Source: Sphingobium sp. EM0848 (GTDB lineage Bacteria > Pseudomonadota > Alphaproteobacteria > Sphingomonadales > Sphingomonadaceae). From it: a stretch of 64,000 bases of DNA. Location of the stretch: positions 558,001-622,000 of the forward strand of contig NZ_JABXWB010000001.1 of the NCBI RefSeq assembly GCF_013375555.1, read 5' to 3'. The translations under genes were made by a program, and so were the position numbers. The notes below the pieces were generated by a model. That model saw only the letters and a list, made by a program, of their open reading frames with translations. It ran no database searches and had not been told where the DNA came from. Shown one piece after another: positions 16,784 through 26,825 of the stretch. Numbering within the stretch: the first letter of the stretch is position 1; the number at the start of each line of letters is the position of its first letter.

Positions 16784-16844
16784 GGCTGGCGCGGTCTTGC
16801 AATGCGCTCCCGGGGCGCATCGGCTTGGCCGCGCCAGCCTTTTT
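16784..16844. terminator. Intrinsic terminator after the ring-cleavage operon
   Basis: An 11-bp perfect GC-rich stem (16784-16794 with 16829-16839) encloses a second small hairpin (atgcgc...gcgcat) and is followed by five T residues at 16840-16844. It lies between the acyl-CoA dehydrogenase and the convergent GMC oxidoreductase. Confidence 0.88.
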
Positions 16845-16863
16845 GGCATTCGACGGATTTCCG

Positions 16864-18468
16864 TCATTTCCGGTCGGAAGAGCTTTCATCCTTCGCTATG
16901 ATATCGGCGGCTTTTTCGCCGATCATCATGCTGGCCGCGTTGGTGTTCCCGCTGACCATCGACGGAAATATCGATGCGTCGGCGACGCGCAGGTTCGCAA
17001 TGCCATTGACGCGGAGCCGGGGGTCCACGACCGCATCGTCACCGCCCATGCGGCAGGTTCCCGCCGGATGATAGATGATGTTGGAATTGGCACGCAGAAA
17101 CGCGCGCAGTTCGTCGTCTGTCTGTCCTTCGGCGGCGCTGTCCGATCCTGTAACGACGTCCTTGAACGAAGGCGTCGAGAATAGCCGTTCCGCCAAGCGC
17201 GTGCCGCGGAGCAGGGTTTCGAGGTCGGCGGGATCATCGAACATTTTCGGAAAAATGGCGGGCGCATCGAAAGGATCGGCAGAGCGTAGTTCGATATGGC
17301 CGCGGCTTTCGGGACGGCTGACATTGACGCACATCATAACGCCATCCGTGTCCGCAAGCCGCACCTTGCCGCCGGCAAATGTATAGGCGCTGCTGCTGAA
17401 GGTGATCTGTACGTCCGGATAGGGCGATGACGACAATGTCCGGGCGAACGCGAGTCCCTGGGAAGCGATGGCGGTGGCCGGGCCGGACCGGAATGCCATC
17501 CAGCGGGCGGCGTTCCAAAGCCGGCGAAGCCCCTTTCCTTCGCGGTTGAGGGAGCGCATGGTGACGTTGCGCGCGATGACGCAGGCCGGATGATCTATCA
17601 GGTTCATGCCGACATTGTGATTGTCATGGACAATCGGGATGCCATGCCGGGCAAGCGAGGCGGACGGGCCGATCCCCGAGAGCATGAGAAGGTGAGGGGA
17701 GCCGATAGCGCCGCAAGCTAAAACGACCTCGCGATTGCAATAGAGCCGATGGCGCGATCCGCCGGTCTGATATTCGACCCCGATCGCCTTTTTCCCGTCG
17801 AAGAGGATGCGTGTTGCCTGCGCTCGCTTCATCAGGCGCAGATTGCTGCGCCTGAGCGCGGGCCTCAAATAGGCGCGGGCCGCGCCGTCCCGGCGGCCGC
17901 GACGGACATTGGCCTGACAGGGGCCGACGCCTTCCTGACTGGCGCCGTTATAGTCCGGGGTCCTCATGATCTGGATGCTTTCGCACGCGTCGATGAACCG
18001 CTGGGTGGCTTCGGGAATGCGCCATGCTTCCACAATGTTCACCGGCCCGTCACGTCCTCTGGTCGCGTCGTCGCCCAACAGGGTTCGTTCCCCACGCTTG
18101 AAGAAGGGAAGAACGTCGCGATAGGACCAGCCTTGCGCGCCTGCCTTTTCCCAATCGTCGAAGTCCGCCTGCTGCCCGCGCACGAACACCATGCCGTTGA
18201 TGGAGGTGCTGCCGCCGACCACCTTCCCTCTTGGCCAATGTTCGGTTCTGTCGCAGCGCGTGGGGTCAGGTTCGGAATGAAATCCCCAGTCGAATTTCGG
18301 TGTGGCAAGCGCATACATGACCGCGCCCGGCACGCTGATCCAGGGATGATGTTCCGCGCCGCCTGCCTCCAGCAGGACAACCTGCCGACGTGAATCCTCG
18401 CTCAGCCGAGCGGCGATCACGCATCCCGCCGCCCCGGCGCCGACGACAATATAGTCGGGTCTGTCCAT
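16864..18468 (-). CDS. GMC family FAD-dependent alcohol oxidoreductase (copy 1)
   Basis: 534 residues. The FAD-binding motif VGAGAAGCVIAARL is at the N-terminus, the second GMC signature PRGKVVGGSTSINGMVFVRG at about residues 79-98, and the active-site His/Asn pair is in YHPAGTCRMG and SGNTNAASMMIGE. Such enzymes (choline dehydrogenase and PEG dehydrogenase type) oxidise primary alcohols at the membrane or in the cytoplasm, with FAD passing electrons to quinones or cytochromes. It is the last gene of a GMC-ALDH-GMC operon read from 21659. Having two GMC enzymes around one ALDH suggests two alcohols of one pathway. Confidence 0.93.
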   Translation of the reverse strand: MDRPDYIVVGAGAAGCVIAARLSEDSRRQVVLLEAGGAEHHPWISVPGAVMYALATPKFDWGFHSEPDPTRCDRTEHWPRGKVVGGSTSINGMVFVRGQQADFDDWEKAGAQGWSYRDVLPFFKRGERTLLGDDATRGRDGPVNIVEAWRIPEATQRFIDACESIQIMRTPDYNGASQEGVGPCQANVRRGRRDGAARAYLRPALRRSNLRLMKRAQATRILFDGKKAIGVEYQTGGSRHRLYCNREVVLACGAIGSPHLLMLSGIGPSASLARHGIPIVHDNHNVGMNLIDHPACVIARNVTMRSLNREGKGLRRLWNAARWMAFRSGPATAIASQGLAFARTLSSSPYPDVQITFSSSAYTFAGGKVRLADTDGVMMCVNVSRPESRGHIELRSADPFDAPAIFPKMFDDPADLETLLRGTRLAERLFSTPSFKDVVTGSDSAAEGQTDDELRAFLRANSNIIYHPAGTCRMGGDDAVVDPRLRVNGIANLRVADASIFPSMVSGNTNAASMMIGEKAADIIAKDESSSDRK

Positions 18469-18546
18469 GCACGCTCCATTTGCGAAGATTGTCCAATGAC
18501 TTTCCGGGGTGGAAATCCTTGGATTCCCATCCCGGCACTCGCCCGG

Positions 18547-20025
18547 TCAGCCGAGTGAAGCGACGACGGACTTTGTTTCCAGATAGGCGTCGAGCCCCTC
18601 GCGGCCCAGTTCGCGACCCCAGCCCGATTGCTTGTAGCCGCCGGCGGGCAGGGACGGGTCGGAAACCATGGCGCAATTCAGCCAGACAAGGCCCGCCTCC
18701 AGCCTTTCCGCCGTCAGATGCGCCTTGGCGATGTCCCGTGTCCATACATAGCCGGCGAGGCCATATTGGCTCTGATTTGCATCGTGCAGCACATCGTCCA
18801 GTTCGTCGAAGGGAGACGCGACCAATACCGGTCCGAAAACCTCCTCCTTCAACAGGCGCGCTTCGTTGGGCAGATGCGTGACGATGGTGGGATCGACAAA
18901 ATATCCGCCATTTTCGGAGGCATTGCCGCCCAGCACGACGTTGCCGCCCTGCGTCTTGCCGCTGGCGATCAGGTCGGCAACGCGCTCCTGCTGCCGCAGG
19001 GAAATGAGCGGCCCGATGTTTGCGTCGGGATCGAATGCCGACCCGACGCGCATCCCGGAGGCCGCTTCGGCAATCGCGCCCACGACGCGGTCGAAGGAAT
19101 TGCGTTGGACATAAAGGCGCGAACCGGCCACGCAGACCTGGCCGGAACGCTGGAAAATGCCGGCGGCAATGCCAGCCGCGGATGCATCCAGATCGGCATC
19201 GTCGAAAACGATGACCGGGGACTTGCCGCCCAGCTCGAGCGTGACCTTCTTGAGGTTTCCGGCCGCCGCCCGTACAATCGCCTTGCCGACCGCGGTCGAT
19301 CCGGTGAAGGCGACCTTCGCGACCTGATCATGCGCGGCGATGGCGGCGCCGACGGTTTCGCCATAGCCCGTCACGACGTTCAGAACGCCCGGCGGCAGAC
19401 CGGCTTCTTCCAGGATCTCGGCAAGCCTCAGCGCGGTGAAGGGGGTTTCTTCCGAAGGTTTCAACACGCATGAACAGCCCACGGCCAATGCCGCGGCCAA
19501 TTTGGTCGACGCCAGGGTCAGCGGGAAATTCCATGGTACGATCAATCCGCATACGCCGACGGGTTCCTTGAGCGTATAGGCGTGCAGGGGCATGCCGGGC
19601 AGCGATACGTTGGATGTGATCCCGTGGATCTTCGTCGCCCAACCCGCATAATAGCGAAAATATTCGGCCGATGCCGCCGGCATGTACCGCGCCATGCTGT
19701 GGAGCATGCCGCTGTTGAGCGCCTCGAGGCGGCCGATCTCGTCCGCATGGCTTTCGATCAGGTCGGCGGCGCGCCACAGGATTTTTGCGCGCTCGGCGGC
19801 GGGCATTTTCCGCCAGACCCCGGACTGGAAACTGCGCGATGCGGCCTGGACCGCGCTGTCGACATCGGCGGCGGAGCCATCTGGGGTCGTGCCGATGATC
19901 CGCCCGGTGCTGGGATCGTGAATGTCGATCGTCTTTCCCGACAGCGCCGGAACCGAGCGGCCGTTGATCCGCATGAGTTTGGCCCCGACATTCTGATCGA
20001 TATCGTTTTCCAACTGTTGAGACAT
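18547..20025 (-). CDS. Aldehyde dehydrogenase
   Basis: 492 residues, full-length ALDH with [18 protein letters not shown] (catalytic Cys) and EEVFGPV motifs. It ends in an SGWGRELGREGL segment very like the ALDH at 6625, so the two are paralogues. The ATG at 20025 has GGAG 6 nt upstream; a TTG four codons earlier would overlap that site. It lies between two GMC oxidoreductases on the same strand, and the three probably convert a primary alcohol to an aldehyde and then to a carboxylate. Confidence 0.94.
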   Translation of the reverse strand: MSQQLENDIDQNVGAKLMRINGRSVPALSGKTIDIHDPSTGRIIGTTPDGSAADVDSAVQAASRSFQSGVWRKMPAAERAKILWRAADLIESHADEIGRLEALNSGMLHSMARYMPAASAEYFRYYAGWATKIHGITSNVSLPGMPLHAYTLKEPVGVCGLIVPWNFPLTLASTKLAAALAVGCSCVLKPSEETPFTALRLAEILEEAGLPPGVLNVVTGYGETVGAAIAAHDQVAKVAFTGSTAVGKAIVRAAAGNLKKVTLELGGKSPVIVFDDADLDASAAGIAAGIFQRSGQVCVAGSRLYVQRNSFDRVVGAIAEAASGMRVGSAFDPDANIGPLISLRQQERVADLIASGKTQGGNVVLGGNASENGGYFVDPTIVTHLPNEARLLKEEVFGPVLVASPFDELDDVLHDANQSQYGLAGYVWTRDIAKAHLTAERLEAGLVWLNCAMVSDPSLPAGGYKQSGWGRELGREGLDAYLETKSVVASLG

Positions 20026-20069
20026 GACAATCTCCAATAAGTTATCGGTAATGCTGATCTGGTGGCCGC

Positions 20070-21659
20070 CTAAATCTTCAGGTCAGCGGCAATGAGGTCG
20101 GATGCCTTTTCGGCGATCATGATCGTGGGCGTATTGGTATTGCCCGATACCAGGGTCGGCATGATGCTCGCGTCGACGACGCGCAGCCCCTCCACCCCGC
20201 GCACGCGCAGCCGATGGTCCACCACATCGTCCGGGCCGGGACCCATCGCGCATGTGCCGACAGGATGGTAGACGGTGGACCCCGCCGTCCGGGCATAAGA
20301 CAACAGCTCTTCATCCGTCCGCAGGGACAGGCCGGGCATGGTTTCGTTCCCCCTGAACGGCGCCAGCGCCGGTTGAGCCACGATTTCCCGGCAGATCTTC
20401 AGGGCGTCGACCGTCACCCGGCGATCCTCTTCGGCGGCCAGATAATTTGCCCTGATGATCGGCGCTGAGCCCGGATCGGCGGAGCGGATGTGAATGGACC
20501 CCCGACTTTCGGGACGCATCTGCAATGCGGCGCAGGTCATGCCCGGTTCCTTTTCAAGCGCATTGCTGTGCGGATTGCGCGATCCGGGGATGATGCCGAT
20601 CTGGATGTCGGGACGGGATAGACCGGGTCGGGACTTCATGAAGGCCAGAAGCGCGCCGGGGGCGAGGGTGAGCAGCCCGTCCCGGAAGAGAAGGAATTTC
20701 GCAATTTCCTTGACCAGCGGCCAGCCCGATGCGCGCTGGTTGAGCGTTACTGGCTGACTTACGCGGTAGGTCGCGAAGGCCGCATAATGATCCTGCAGAT
20801 TTTCGCCCACGCGGGTCGCGGGATGGACGGGATCGATGCCGTATCTGGCGAGGATCGCCGGATCGCCTATTCCCGAAAGTTCAAGCAGTTGGGGAGAATT
20901 GATCGCGCCGCCCGACAGGATGATTTCGCCGCGACATCGGATTGTGTGAACCGCGCCCTTCGACCGGCACAGGATGGCGCGCGCGCGTTTGCCTTCGAAA
21001 ATGATCCTTTCCGCCAATGTGTCGGTGAAGACCGTCAGATTCTTGCGATGACGGACTGGTTTCAGATAGGCGACGGCGGACGATTGACGCAGGCCCGACC
21101 GTGTCGTCTTTTCGACATAGGCGTAGCCTTCCTGCTGGCCGGCATTGATGTCGCGCCCGGAAAGCCCCATGGACGACAGCGCGTCGCAAAATGCGTCCGA
21201 GATCAGGTCGGGCGGCGTCGTTTCGACATTTAGCGGCCCGCCCGTTCCGCGCGTTGGCGCGGCATGTCCATGATCCTCCAGCCGTTCGAAATAAGGCAGG
21301 ACATCATGCCAGCCCCAGCCATCGTTGCCGGTAGCCTTCCACCCGTCATAATCCTCTTGCTGGCCTCTGACGTGCATCAACCCGTTCAAGGCGGACGAGC
21401 CGCCCAGGACGCGGCCGCGCGGCCAGCCTATCCGGCGGCCCTCCAGTTCGGGCTCCGGCTCGGTTTCATATCGCCAGTCCAGCCGCTTGCTGCCGAGATT
21501 GATGACATAGCCGGCCGGGATGTGAATGAACGGATTTCTGTCCGGCGGCCCGGCCTCGATCAGTGCGACGGTGTGCCTCGTGTCCCGTGACAGCCGGTTG
21601 GCCAGCACACATCCCGCGCTGCCGCCCCCCACGATTATATAGTCGAATTCTGGACCCAC
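20070..21659 (-). CDS. GMC family FAD-dependent alcohol oxidoreductase (copy 2)
   Basis: 529 residues with the GMC N-terminal FAD motif [14 protein letters not shown], the signature [20 protein letters not shown] near residue 80-100, and the C-terminal catalytic His/Asn ([28 protein letters not shown]). The start is GTG at 21659, with AGGAGAG about 7 nt upstream. It is the first gene of the GMC-ALDH-GMC operon and is divergent from the TonB receptor at 21885, sharing a 225-bp intergenic region. The arrangement of receptor, GMC dehydrogenase and ALDH resembles polyethylene-glycol utilisation loci of Sphingopyxis (established for peg genes; substrate here unknown). Confidence 0.93.
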   Translation of the reverse strand: MGPEFDYIIVGGGSAGCVLANRLSRDTRHTVALIEAGPPDRNPFIHIPAGYVINLGSKRLDWRYETEPEPELEGRRIGWPRGRVLGGSSALNGLMHVRGQQEDYDGWKATGNDGWGWHDVLPYFERLEDHGHAAPTRGTGGPLNVETTPPDLISDAFCDALSSMGLSGRDINAGQQEGYAYVEKTTRSGLRQSSAVAYLKPVRHRKNLTVFTDTLAERIIFEGKRARAILCRSKGAVHTIRCRGEIILSGGAINSPQLLELSGIGDPAILARYGIDPVHPATRVGENLQDHYAAFATYRVSQPVTLNQRASGWPLVKEIAKFLLFRDGLLTLAPGALLAFMKSRPGLSRPDIQIGIIPGSRNPHSNALEKEPGMTCAALQMRPESRGSIHIRSADPGSAPIIRANYLAAEEDRRVTVDALKICREIVAQPALAPFRGNETMPGLSLRTDEELLSYARTAGSTVYHPVGTCAMGPGPDDVVDHRLRVRGVEGLRVVDASIMPTLVSGNTNTPTIMIAEKASDLIAADLKI

Positions 21660-21884
21660 TGGCTGCTCTCCTAGCCTGACCCTAGGGGAGCCGGGAGGCG
21701 TGCGCTAACCGGGAGTGCAAAGATCATGAACGTGATGGAAGTTTTGCTTTGATAGCATGTGTCTTGCTGATGATGCCCGCAGGAAAGTAAGTAATATCCT
21801 CTAAAAATGACCGCTGATTAACATGGCCAATTAGACGGTATTCCATAGGCGATTTTTGGATCGGCTTCGGAAAGGGGAGGATAT

Positions 21885-24131
21885 ATGGTAATTCACAAAA
21901 CAAGTCTGCGCGCATTTCTGATGGGCACTGTGGTGTTTTCTGCGGCGGCCGTTCCGGCCCTGGCGCAGCAGGTGTCCGGTTCCGGCGACCGGGCGGCCAT
22001 CGCCGATATTGTCGTGACCGCGCAGAAGCGGGAGCAGCGGCTTTCGGACGTTCCTGCCGCGATCCTGGCGACGGCGGGCGATGAACTGGCGCAGCGCAAC
22101 ATCACGACCAAGGACCAATTGATGGCGTTGGTGCCGGATTTGAGGGTGACGTCAGTCACGGGCGGCCTAGGGCAAAATCTGTCGATCAGGGGCATCGGTC
22201 CTGCGAACAACTATAATCTCAACGTGCTCGTCCCCGTAGGCCTGTATCAGGACGAAATATACCAGACGTTCACGACTTATCCGGGATCGCAGATGTTCGA
22301 TCTCAGCCGCGTGGAAGTCCTCAAAGGTCCGCAGGGGACATTATATGGACGCAACACGACCGGCGGCGCGATAAACTTCATTTCCAACCAGCCAGGACTG
22401 CAAGGTGGACAGTATCATGGAAATATTAGTGTCGGATATGGAAATTACGACCGGTTGGAACTGCGCGGCGCGTCCGACCTGACGCTGATCGACGATGTTC
22501 TGGGGATCAGGGTGGCGTTTCTCCAGACCCAGAGAAACGGCTATGTCAAAAATGTGGGGGCGACCGGACCGGACACATTCGGATCCGACAACACAACCGC
22601 GGGCAGGTTCCTTCTGGCCTATAAACCCACTTCCAATTTCAAGGCCACATTGGGTCTCTACTATACGGATTTCAAAGGATCGGTCCCAGCGGCCATTCCC
22701 GTTGGCGTGGCTCCGGGCGATGATGTGGGCTATTATTCCAGGGCTGGGCTTTCGAAATATGAAGCGGAACTGGATTTCTTCGCCCCGCATAGCGCCAGAA
22801 ACTATTATGGCGGCCTGACCCTCAACTGGGACATGGGCGATGTGTCGCTGACGTCGATCAGTTCCTATGGAAAGGCCAAGGGACGGGTGTCGAACGATTG
22901 CGATTCAACCCCGGTCCAAATTTGCCGGTCGGACATTTTCCCCCGCACCGACCAGGCCAGTCAGGATCTTCGCATCTTCTATGACGCCGGGCCGCTTCAA
23001 CTGACCACCGGCGTCAATTATGGATGGGACAAGTTCAAACAGATATTCAATGTCGGCTTCGGCACCACCTATTTGCGTAACAGTTATACGCAGATCCGTG
23101 ATACCTATGGCATATTCGCCGACGTGACCTACGCGCTTTCCGATGCATTGGAACTGACCGGCGGCCTGCGCTACACGAAGGACAGCATCCAATTCAAGGA
23201 TGCGCAGACGGAATTGGTGACCGGTTCTGTCAGCGGACCACCGACAGGATTCTTCACGATGCCGCTTCAGCCCGCGGCGAAGCGCAAGACGGACGGCGTT
23301 ACAGGCCGTTTCATCGTCACCTATGAATTCCTGCCGGACGTCCGCTTTTACGCCAGCTACAGCAAGGGCTATCGCGGCGGCGCATTCAACGGCGTGCAGC
23401 TTCTCAGCCCGATCGAGCTGAATTTCGTGGGTCCCGAAAAAACCCAGAATATCGAGGCGGGCATCAAGGGATCGCCCAATCCCATGATCCAGTTCGCGTT
23501 TGACGTCTTCTACATGAAATTGAAGAACCAGCAGGTGCAGAGCCTGATCAACATTCCGGCCTGTCCGACCTGCAACCCACCCACATCCGCAGCTGCCTAT
23601 GCTGCGTTGGCGGGACTGAAGGGACGCAATTACGGGGCGGAGCTGGACCTTTCTATCAGGCCTTCGGACCGGTTGAAGCTCAGTCTTCAGGGAACATATT
23701 TGAATACGCGCTATGCGTCGGGGATCGACCAGCAGGTGTCCAATTTCAACGTGGGCGGAAACAGGTTCCCCTTCGCACCCAAATTGTCGATCCGCAGCGG
23801 CATCGACATTGTCGCGCTGGACGATAGCGATTCCAAGCTGACGCTGACCGCAAATGCCAGTTATACCAGCCGTTACTGGTTTGATCCGGCGAATGGGAAG
23901 AATTCATTCCCCGGATTCTTCGCGTCGCGCGATGGGCAGAAGCAATATACGACTGTCGATGCGCGCATCCTCTACGAAATAGGCGATTTTGAAATTTCTC
24001 TCTGGGCGAATAATATTTTCGACAAATTCTATCTCATCGGCGGAGCCAATACCCAGGCGTCGTTCGGATCGGACCAGGTTTCGCTTGGTGCACCAAGAAC
24101 ATTCGGCGGTTCGATCGGCATGAAGTTCTGA
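21885..24131 (+). CDS. TonB-dependent receptor
   Basis: 748 residues. There is a cleavable signal peptide (hydrophobic core about residues 11-24, ALA-QQ cleavage near 27), a TonB-box-like region followed by DIVVTAQKREQRL, the plug domain (VPAAILATAGDEL, then LKGPQGTLYGRNTTGGAINF at about 145-165), and a long barrel ending GSIGMKF. GGGGAGG lies 6 nt before the ATG. It is divergent from the GMC-ALDH-GMC operon and is followed by a hairpin terminator. It likely imports the alcohol, ester or aromatic substrate of the island. Confidence 0.95.
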   Translation: MVIHKTSLRAFLMGTVVFSAAAVPALAQQVSGSGDRAAIADIVVTAQKREQRLSDVPAAILATAGDELAQRNITTKDQLMALVPDLRVTSVTGGLGQNLSIRGIGPANNYNLNVLVPVGLYQDEIYQTFTTYPGSQMFDLSRVEVLKGPQGTLYGRNTTGGAINFISNQPGLQGGQYHGNISVGYGNYDRLELRGASDLTLIDDVLGIRVAFLQTQRNGYVKNVGATGPDTFGSDNTTAGRFLLAYKPTSNFKATLGLYYTDFKGSVPAAIPVGVAPGDDVGYYSRAGLSKYEAELDFFAPHSARNYYGGLTLNWDMGDVSLTSISSYGKAKGRVSNDCDSTPVQICRSDIFPRTDQASQDLRIFYDAGPLQLTTGVNYGWDKFKQIFNVGFGTTYLRNSYTQIRDTYGIFADVTYALSDALELTGGLRYTKDSIQFKDAQTELVTGSVSGPPTGFFTMPLQPAAKRKTDGVTGRFIVTYEFLPDVRFYASYSKGYRGGAFNGVQLLSPIELNFVGPEKTQNIEAGIKGSPNPMIQFAFDVFYMKLKNQQVQSLINIPACPTCNPPTSAAAYAALAGLKGRNYGAELDLSIRPSDRLKLSLQGTYLNTRYASGIDQQVSNFNVGGNRFPFAPKLSIRSGIDIVALDDSDSKLTLTANASYTSRYWFDPANGKNSFPGFFASRDGQKQYTTVDARILYEIGDFEISLWANNIFDKFYLIGGANTQASFGSDQVSLGAPRTFGGSIGMKF

Positions 24132-24220
24132 AGACTTCGTCATCGGACATGGGCAGTCGAAACGAAGAAAGTCGAAACCGATTGCGGTAGGAAGTCACGC
24201 CAGATTGACTATCACATGAG

Positions 24221-24262
24221 AAATGCAGCCGACAGGACATCCTGTCAGCTGCATTTGCCTTT
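24221..24262 (+). terminator. Hairpin terminator between two TonB receptor genes
   Basis: A 17-nt arm (24221-24237) pairs with 24240-24256 with a single mismatch and a very small loop; a run of T residues follows (cctttt). It would separate the receptor at 21885 from the next one at 24417. Confidence 0.75.
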
Positions 24263-24309
24263 TCACTGGTTCAATTTCACAAGATTGATTCAAGACAAAA
24301 CCAAACGCA

Positions 24310-24323
24310 ATTACGGATGTAAT
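24310..24323. promoter_or_regulatory. Palindromic operator candidate, ATTRC-N4-GYAAT type (site 1)
   Basis: The bases read ATTAC-GGAT-GTAAT, a perfect inverted repeat with a 4-nt centre, 93 nt upstream of the TonB receptor ATG at 24417. It matches sites in front of the IclR gene and five other transcription units in this window. The length and symmetry would fit a dimeric regulator such as IclR (inference). Confidence 0.65.
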
Positions 24324-24416
24324 AACAGGATAGTCATGTGGCGAAGACGATTTGAAGATGCTGAAGATAATATATGCCTTCGCCAAGAACCAAACGGTCT
24401 TCAGGGGAGGACAGAC

Positions 24417-26804
24417 ATGTCGGCATTTCGAAACGCAATTCTTTTGGCCAGCGCGGCCTGGATCGTGCCATTTTCATCAGCGCAGGCTCAGGATAAGGTC
24501 GCTTCACCGGGGGAGATGGAAGCGGACATCATCGTCACCGCCCAACGCAAGGACACTAGCCTGTCCCGGACCCCGGTAACCGTGGCGGTGTTGTCGGCGG
24601 ACAGGCTGGCCGATGCGCAGATTGTTTCCGAGGCGGATCTGCGTGTTTCCGTTCCGGGCCTGTCGGTGCGCGCCGGAACCAATTCCAACCAGCTCAACTA
24701 TTCGATCCGCGGCAATTCGCAGGATGCCTTCAGCGGCACCCGGCCCGGCGTGCTGCCCTATATCAACGAAGTCCAGATCGGTGGATCGGGGGGATCGACG
24801 GCATTTTATGACCTGGAATCGATTCAGGTGCTCAAAGGCCCGCAGGGCACGCTTTTCGGCCGAAGCGCGACGGGCGGAGCGGTCCTGTTCAGCACGGCCA
24901 AGCCGACCAATGCGTTCGAGGGATATGGCAGTGCGCTGGTGGGGGACCATGGGGCGCTGAAGTTCGAGGGGGCGGTGAACACGCCGCTGGTCTCGGACCA
25001 GTTGCTGCTGCGGGTTGCGGGCTTTTATGCCGAACGTCACGGCTTCCAGCATAATCTGTTGGATGGAGAGAGAGAAGGCGACGGCAAGCGTTATGGCCTT
25101 CGCGGCAGCCTGACGACGCAGTTCGGTCCGGCCGTTCGCAACGAATTGATGGTGGATTATTATAACGCACGGGGCGCTAGCATGCTGGGCGTTCTGAGCG
25201 GGCTGCTGCCGCTCGGCGCACCCGGTACGCCCCCCTTTATTCCGTCGACGCTGCTCTATGCGGGCGCCTCGACGCCGGCCGACCGGGCAACCGGCATCGC
25301 GACCCTGGCTGCGTTTACCGGTCAGTCGGAAGCGGTCGCCGCGCAATTTTACGATGCCTATTTCGCCGATCCCCGGCATCCCGATACGGGGCTTCAGGGC
25401 GAATTCGCGGCACAACGGGCCAGGGGGCCGTTCGTCGTCAATTCGGACGCCGCAAATGTGTACAATACCGACAATGTCATCCTGACCAACGCGACGACCA
25501 TCGACGTGGCGCCGGACACTATCATCAAGAATATCTTCGGCTTTACGCGCCTGAAAGAAGTTTTCAGCCTTGAATCCGATGGCGTCCCTTATGCCCTGGG
25601 TGAAACCGGCCGCACTGTCGACGAAGCCTATCATACGCTGACGCAGCAATTGTCCGAAGAATTACAGCTTCAGGGGAAGGCAGTCGACGGGCGGTTGGAC
25701 TATGTGCTGGGCTTCTATTATTCCCACGAACGCTATACCAGCCTCTCGAAGTCCGCCTTTTTCGACATATTGTTCGGCGGGGCGTTGTCGGTCGATCATT
25801 ATCGCCTGACCAACCGTACCTATGCGGGCTATGGCCAGATTACCTATAAGCTGACGGACACTGGCCTCTCGGCGATGGTCGGTGCGCGCTATACGAGCGA
25901 GAAGGTCCGCAAGCAGAAATTGGCGGGCGACGACGACATCGTCATGCCCAACCCGGCCTTCGATCTCGATCAATCGGTAAAATATAATCGGCTGAGCTGG
26001 AATTTCGGCCTGCAATATCAGGCGTCGAACGAACTGTTCCTCTATGCGGCGACGCGCCGCGCCTACAAGAGCGGTGGCTTTGTCGGGACATCGCCATCGA
26101 TCGTCGGCTTCGGCGACGTGGGCGGCGACCAGTTCCGGGCGGAAAAGGTGGACGACGTGGAAGTGGGCGCAAAATTCTTCGGCAATATGGCGGGCATGAG
26201 GACGCGCCTGAACGTTGCCGGCTATTATCAGTGGATATCGAACAGTCAGCGCACGGCCTATACGCTGCTGGCTTCCGGTGGCCCTGCGGCCGTCACCGTC
26301 AATGTTCCGAAGGGACGGGCGTTCGGGTTCGAACTGGATGGATCGATCGAACCGGCCTCCTGGCTTACACTGGGCGGCAGCGCCAATTATATCAATTCGA
26401 AATTCGGTTCGGAACCGGCCTCCGCCAATGGACAGAACCAGGTGTTCGACCAGGTTCCCGATACGCCGAAATGGACGGGCATCCTTTATGCTGACATCGC
26501 CATGCCCCTGTCCGGTTCGCTGACGGGGATTCTGCACGGCGACATCTATGCGCAGACCAAATCCTTTATCTCCCCCCGGTCGCAAAATAATGTCGGAACG
26601 GTCATAAGTGGCTATTCAGTCGCGAATTTCCGCGCGGGTATCGAGCATAAGGCCAGCGGCTGGTCCCTGATGGCCAATGTCAAGAACGCCTTTAACCGCA
26701 CTTATTTCGTCGGCGGCCTGCCTGCTGGCGAGATCTATCAGATCAACGTGCAGATTCCGGGAGAGCCCCGCACGTTCACAGTCGAAGCCCGTCTCAAATT
26801 TTAG
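24417..26804 (+). CDS. TonB-dependent receptor
   Basis: 795 residues from the ATG at 24417, which has GGGGAGG upstream and gives a normal signal peptide (hydrophobic ILLASAAWIVPF, cleavage near AQA-QD at residue 24). The plug begins DIIVTAQRKDTSL and contains LKGPQGTLFGRSATGGAVLF. The barrel ends EPRTFTVEARLKF. It is followed after 21 nt by the zinc alcohol dehydrogenase and then the nitronate monooxygenase-like gene, so the receptor and two enzymes look like one transcript. It carries an operator-like palindrome 93 nt upstream. It is clearly different in sequence from the receptor at 21885, so a different ligand is likely. Confidence 0.95.
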   Translation: MSAFRNAILLASAAWIVPFSSAQAQDKVASPGEMEADIIVTAQRKDTSLSRTPVTVAVLSADRLADAQIVSEADLRVSVPGLSVRAGTNSNQLNYSIRGNSQDAFSGTRPGVLPYINEVQIGGSGGSTAFYDLESIQVLKGPQGTLFGRSATGGAVLFSTAKPTNAFEGYGSALVGDHGALKFEGAVNTPLVSDQLLLRVAGFYAERHGFQHNLLDGEREGDGKRYGLRGSLTTQFGPAVRNELMVDYYNARGASMLGVLSGLLPLGAPGTPPFIPSTLLYAGASTPADRATGIATLAAFTGQSEAVAAQFYDAYFADPRHPDTGLQGEFAAQRARGPFVVNSDAANVYNTDNVILTNATTIDVAPDTIIKNIFGFTRLKEVFSLESDGVPYALGETGRTVDEAYHTLTQQLSEELQLQGKAVDGRLDYVLGFYYSHERYTSLSKSAFFDILFGGALSVDHYRLTNRTYAGYGQITYKLTDTGLSAMVGARYTSEKVRKQKLAGDDDIVMPNPAFDLDQSVKYNRLSWNFGLQYQASNELFLYAATRRAYKSGGFVGTSPSIVGFGDVGGDQFRAEKVDDVEVGAKFFGNMAGMRTRLNVAGYYQWISNSQRTAYTLLASGGPAAVTVNVPKGRAFGFELDGSIEPASWLTLGGSANYINSKFGSEPASANGQNQVFDQVPDTPKWTGILYADIAMPLSGSLTGILHGDIYAQTKSFISPRSQNNVGTVISGYSVANFRAGIEHKASGWSLMANVKNAFNRTYFVGGLPAGEIYQINVQIPGEPRTFTVEARLKF

Positions 26805-26825
26805 GGGCTCCAGGAAGGATTGAAG

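Noticed and set aside
21750..21840. Imperfect ATTAA...CCAAT element before the TonB receptor at 21885
   Set aside because: It does not keep the 14-bp spacing or the GYAAT arm of the consensus.
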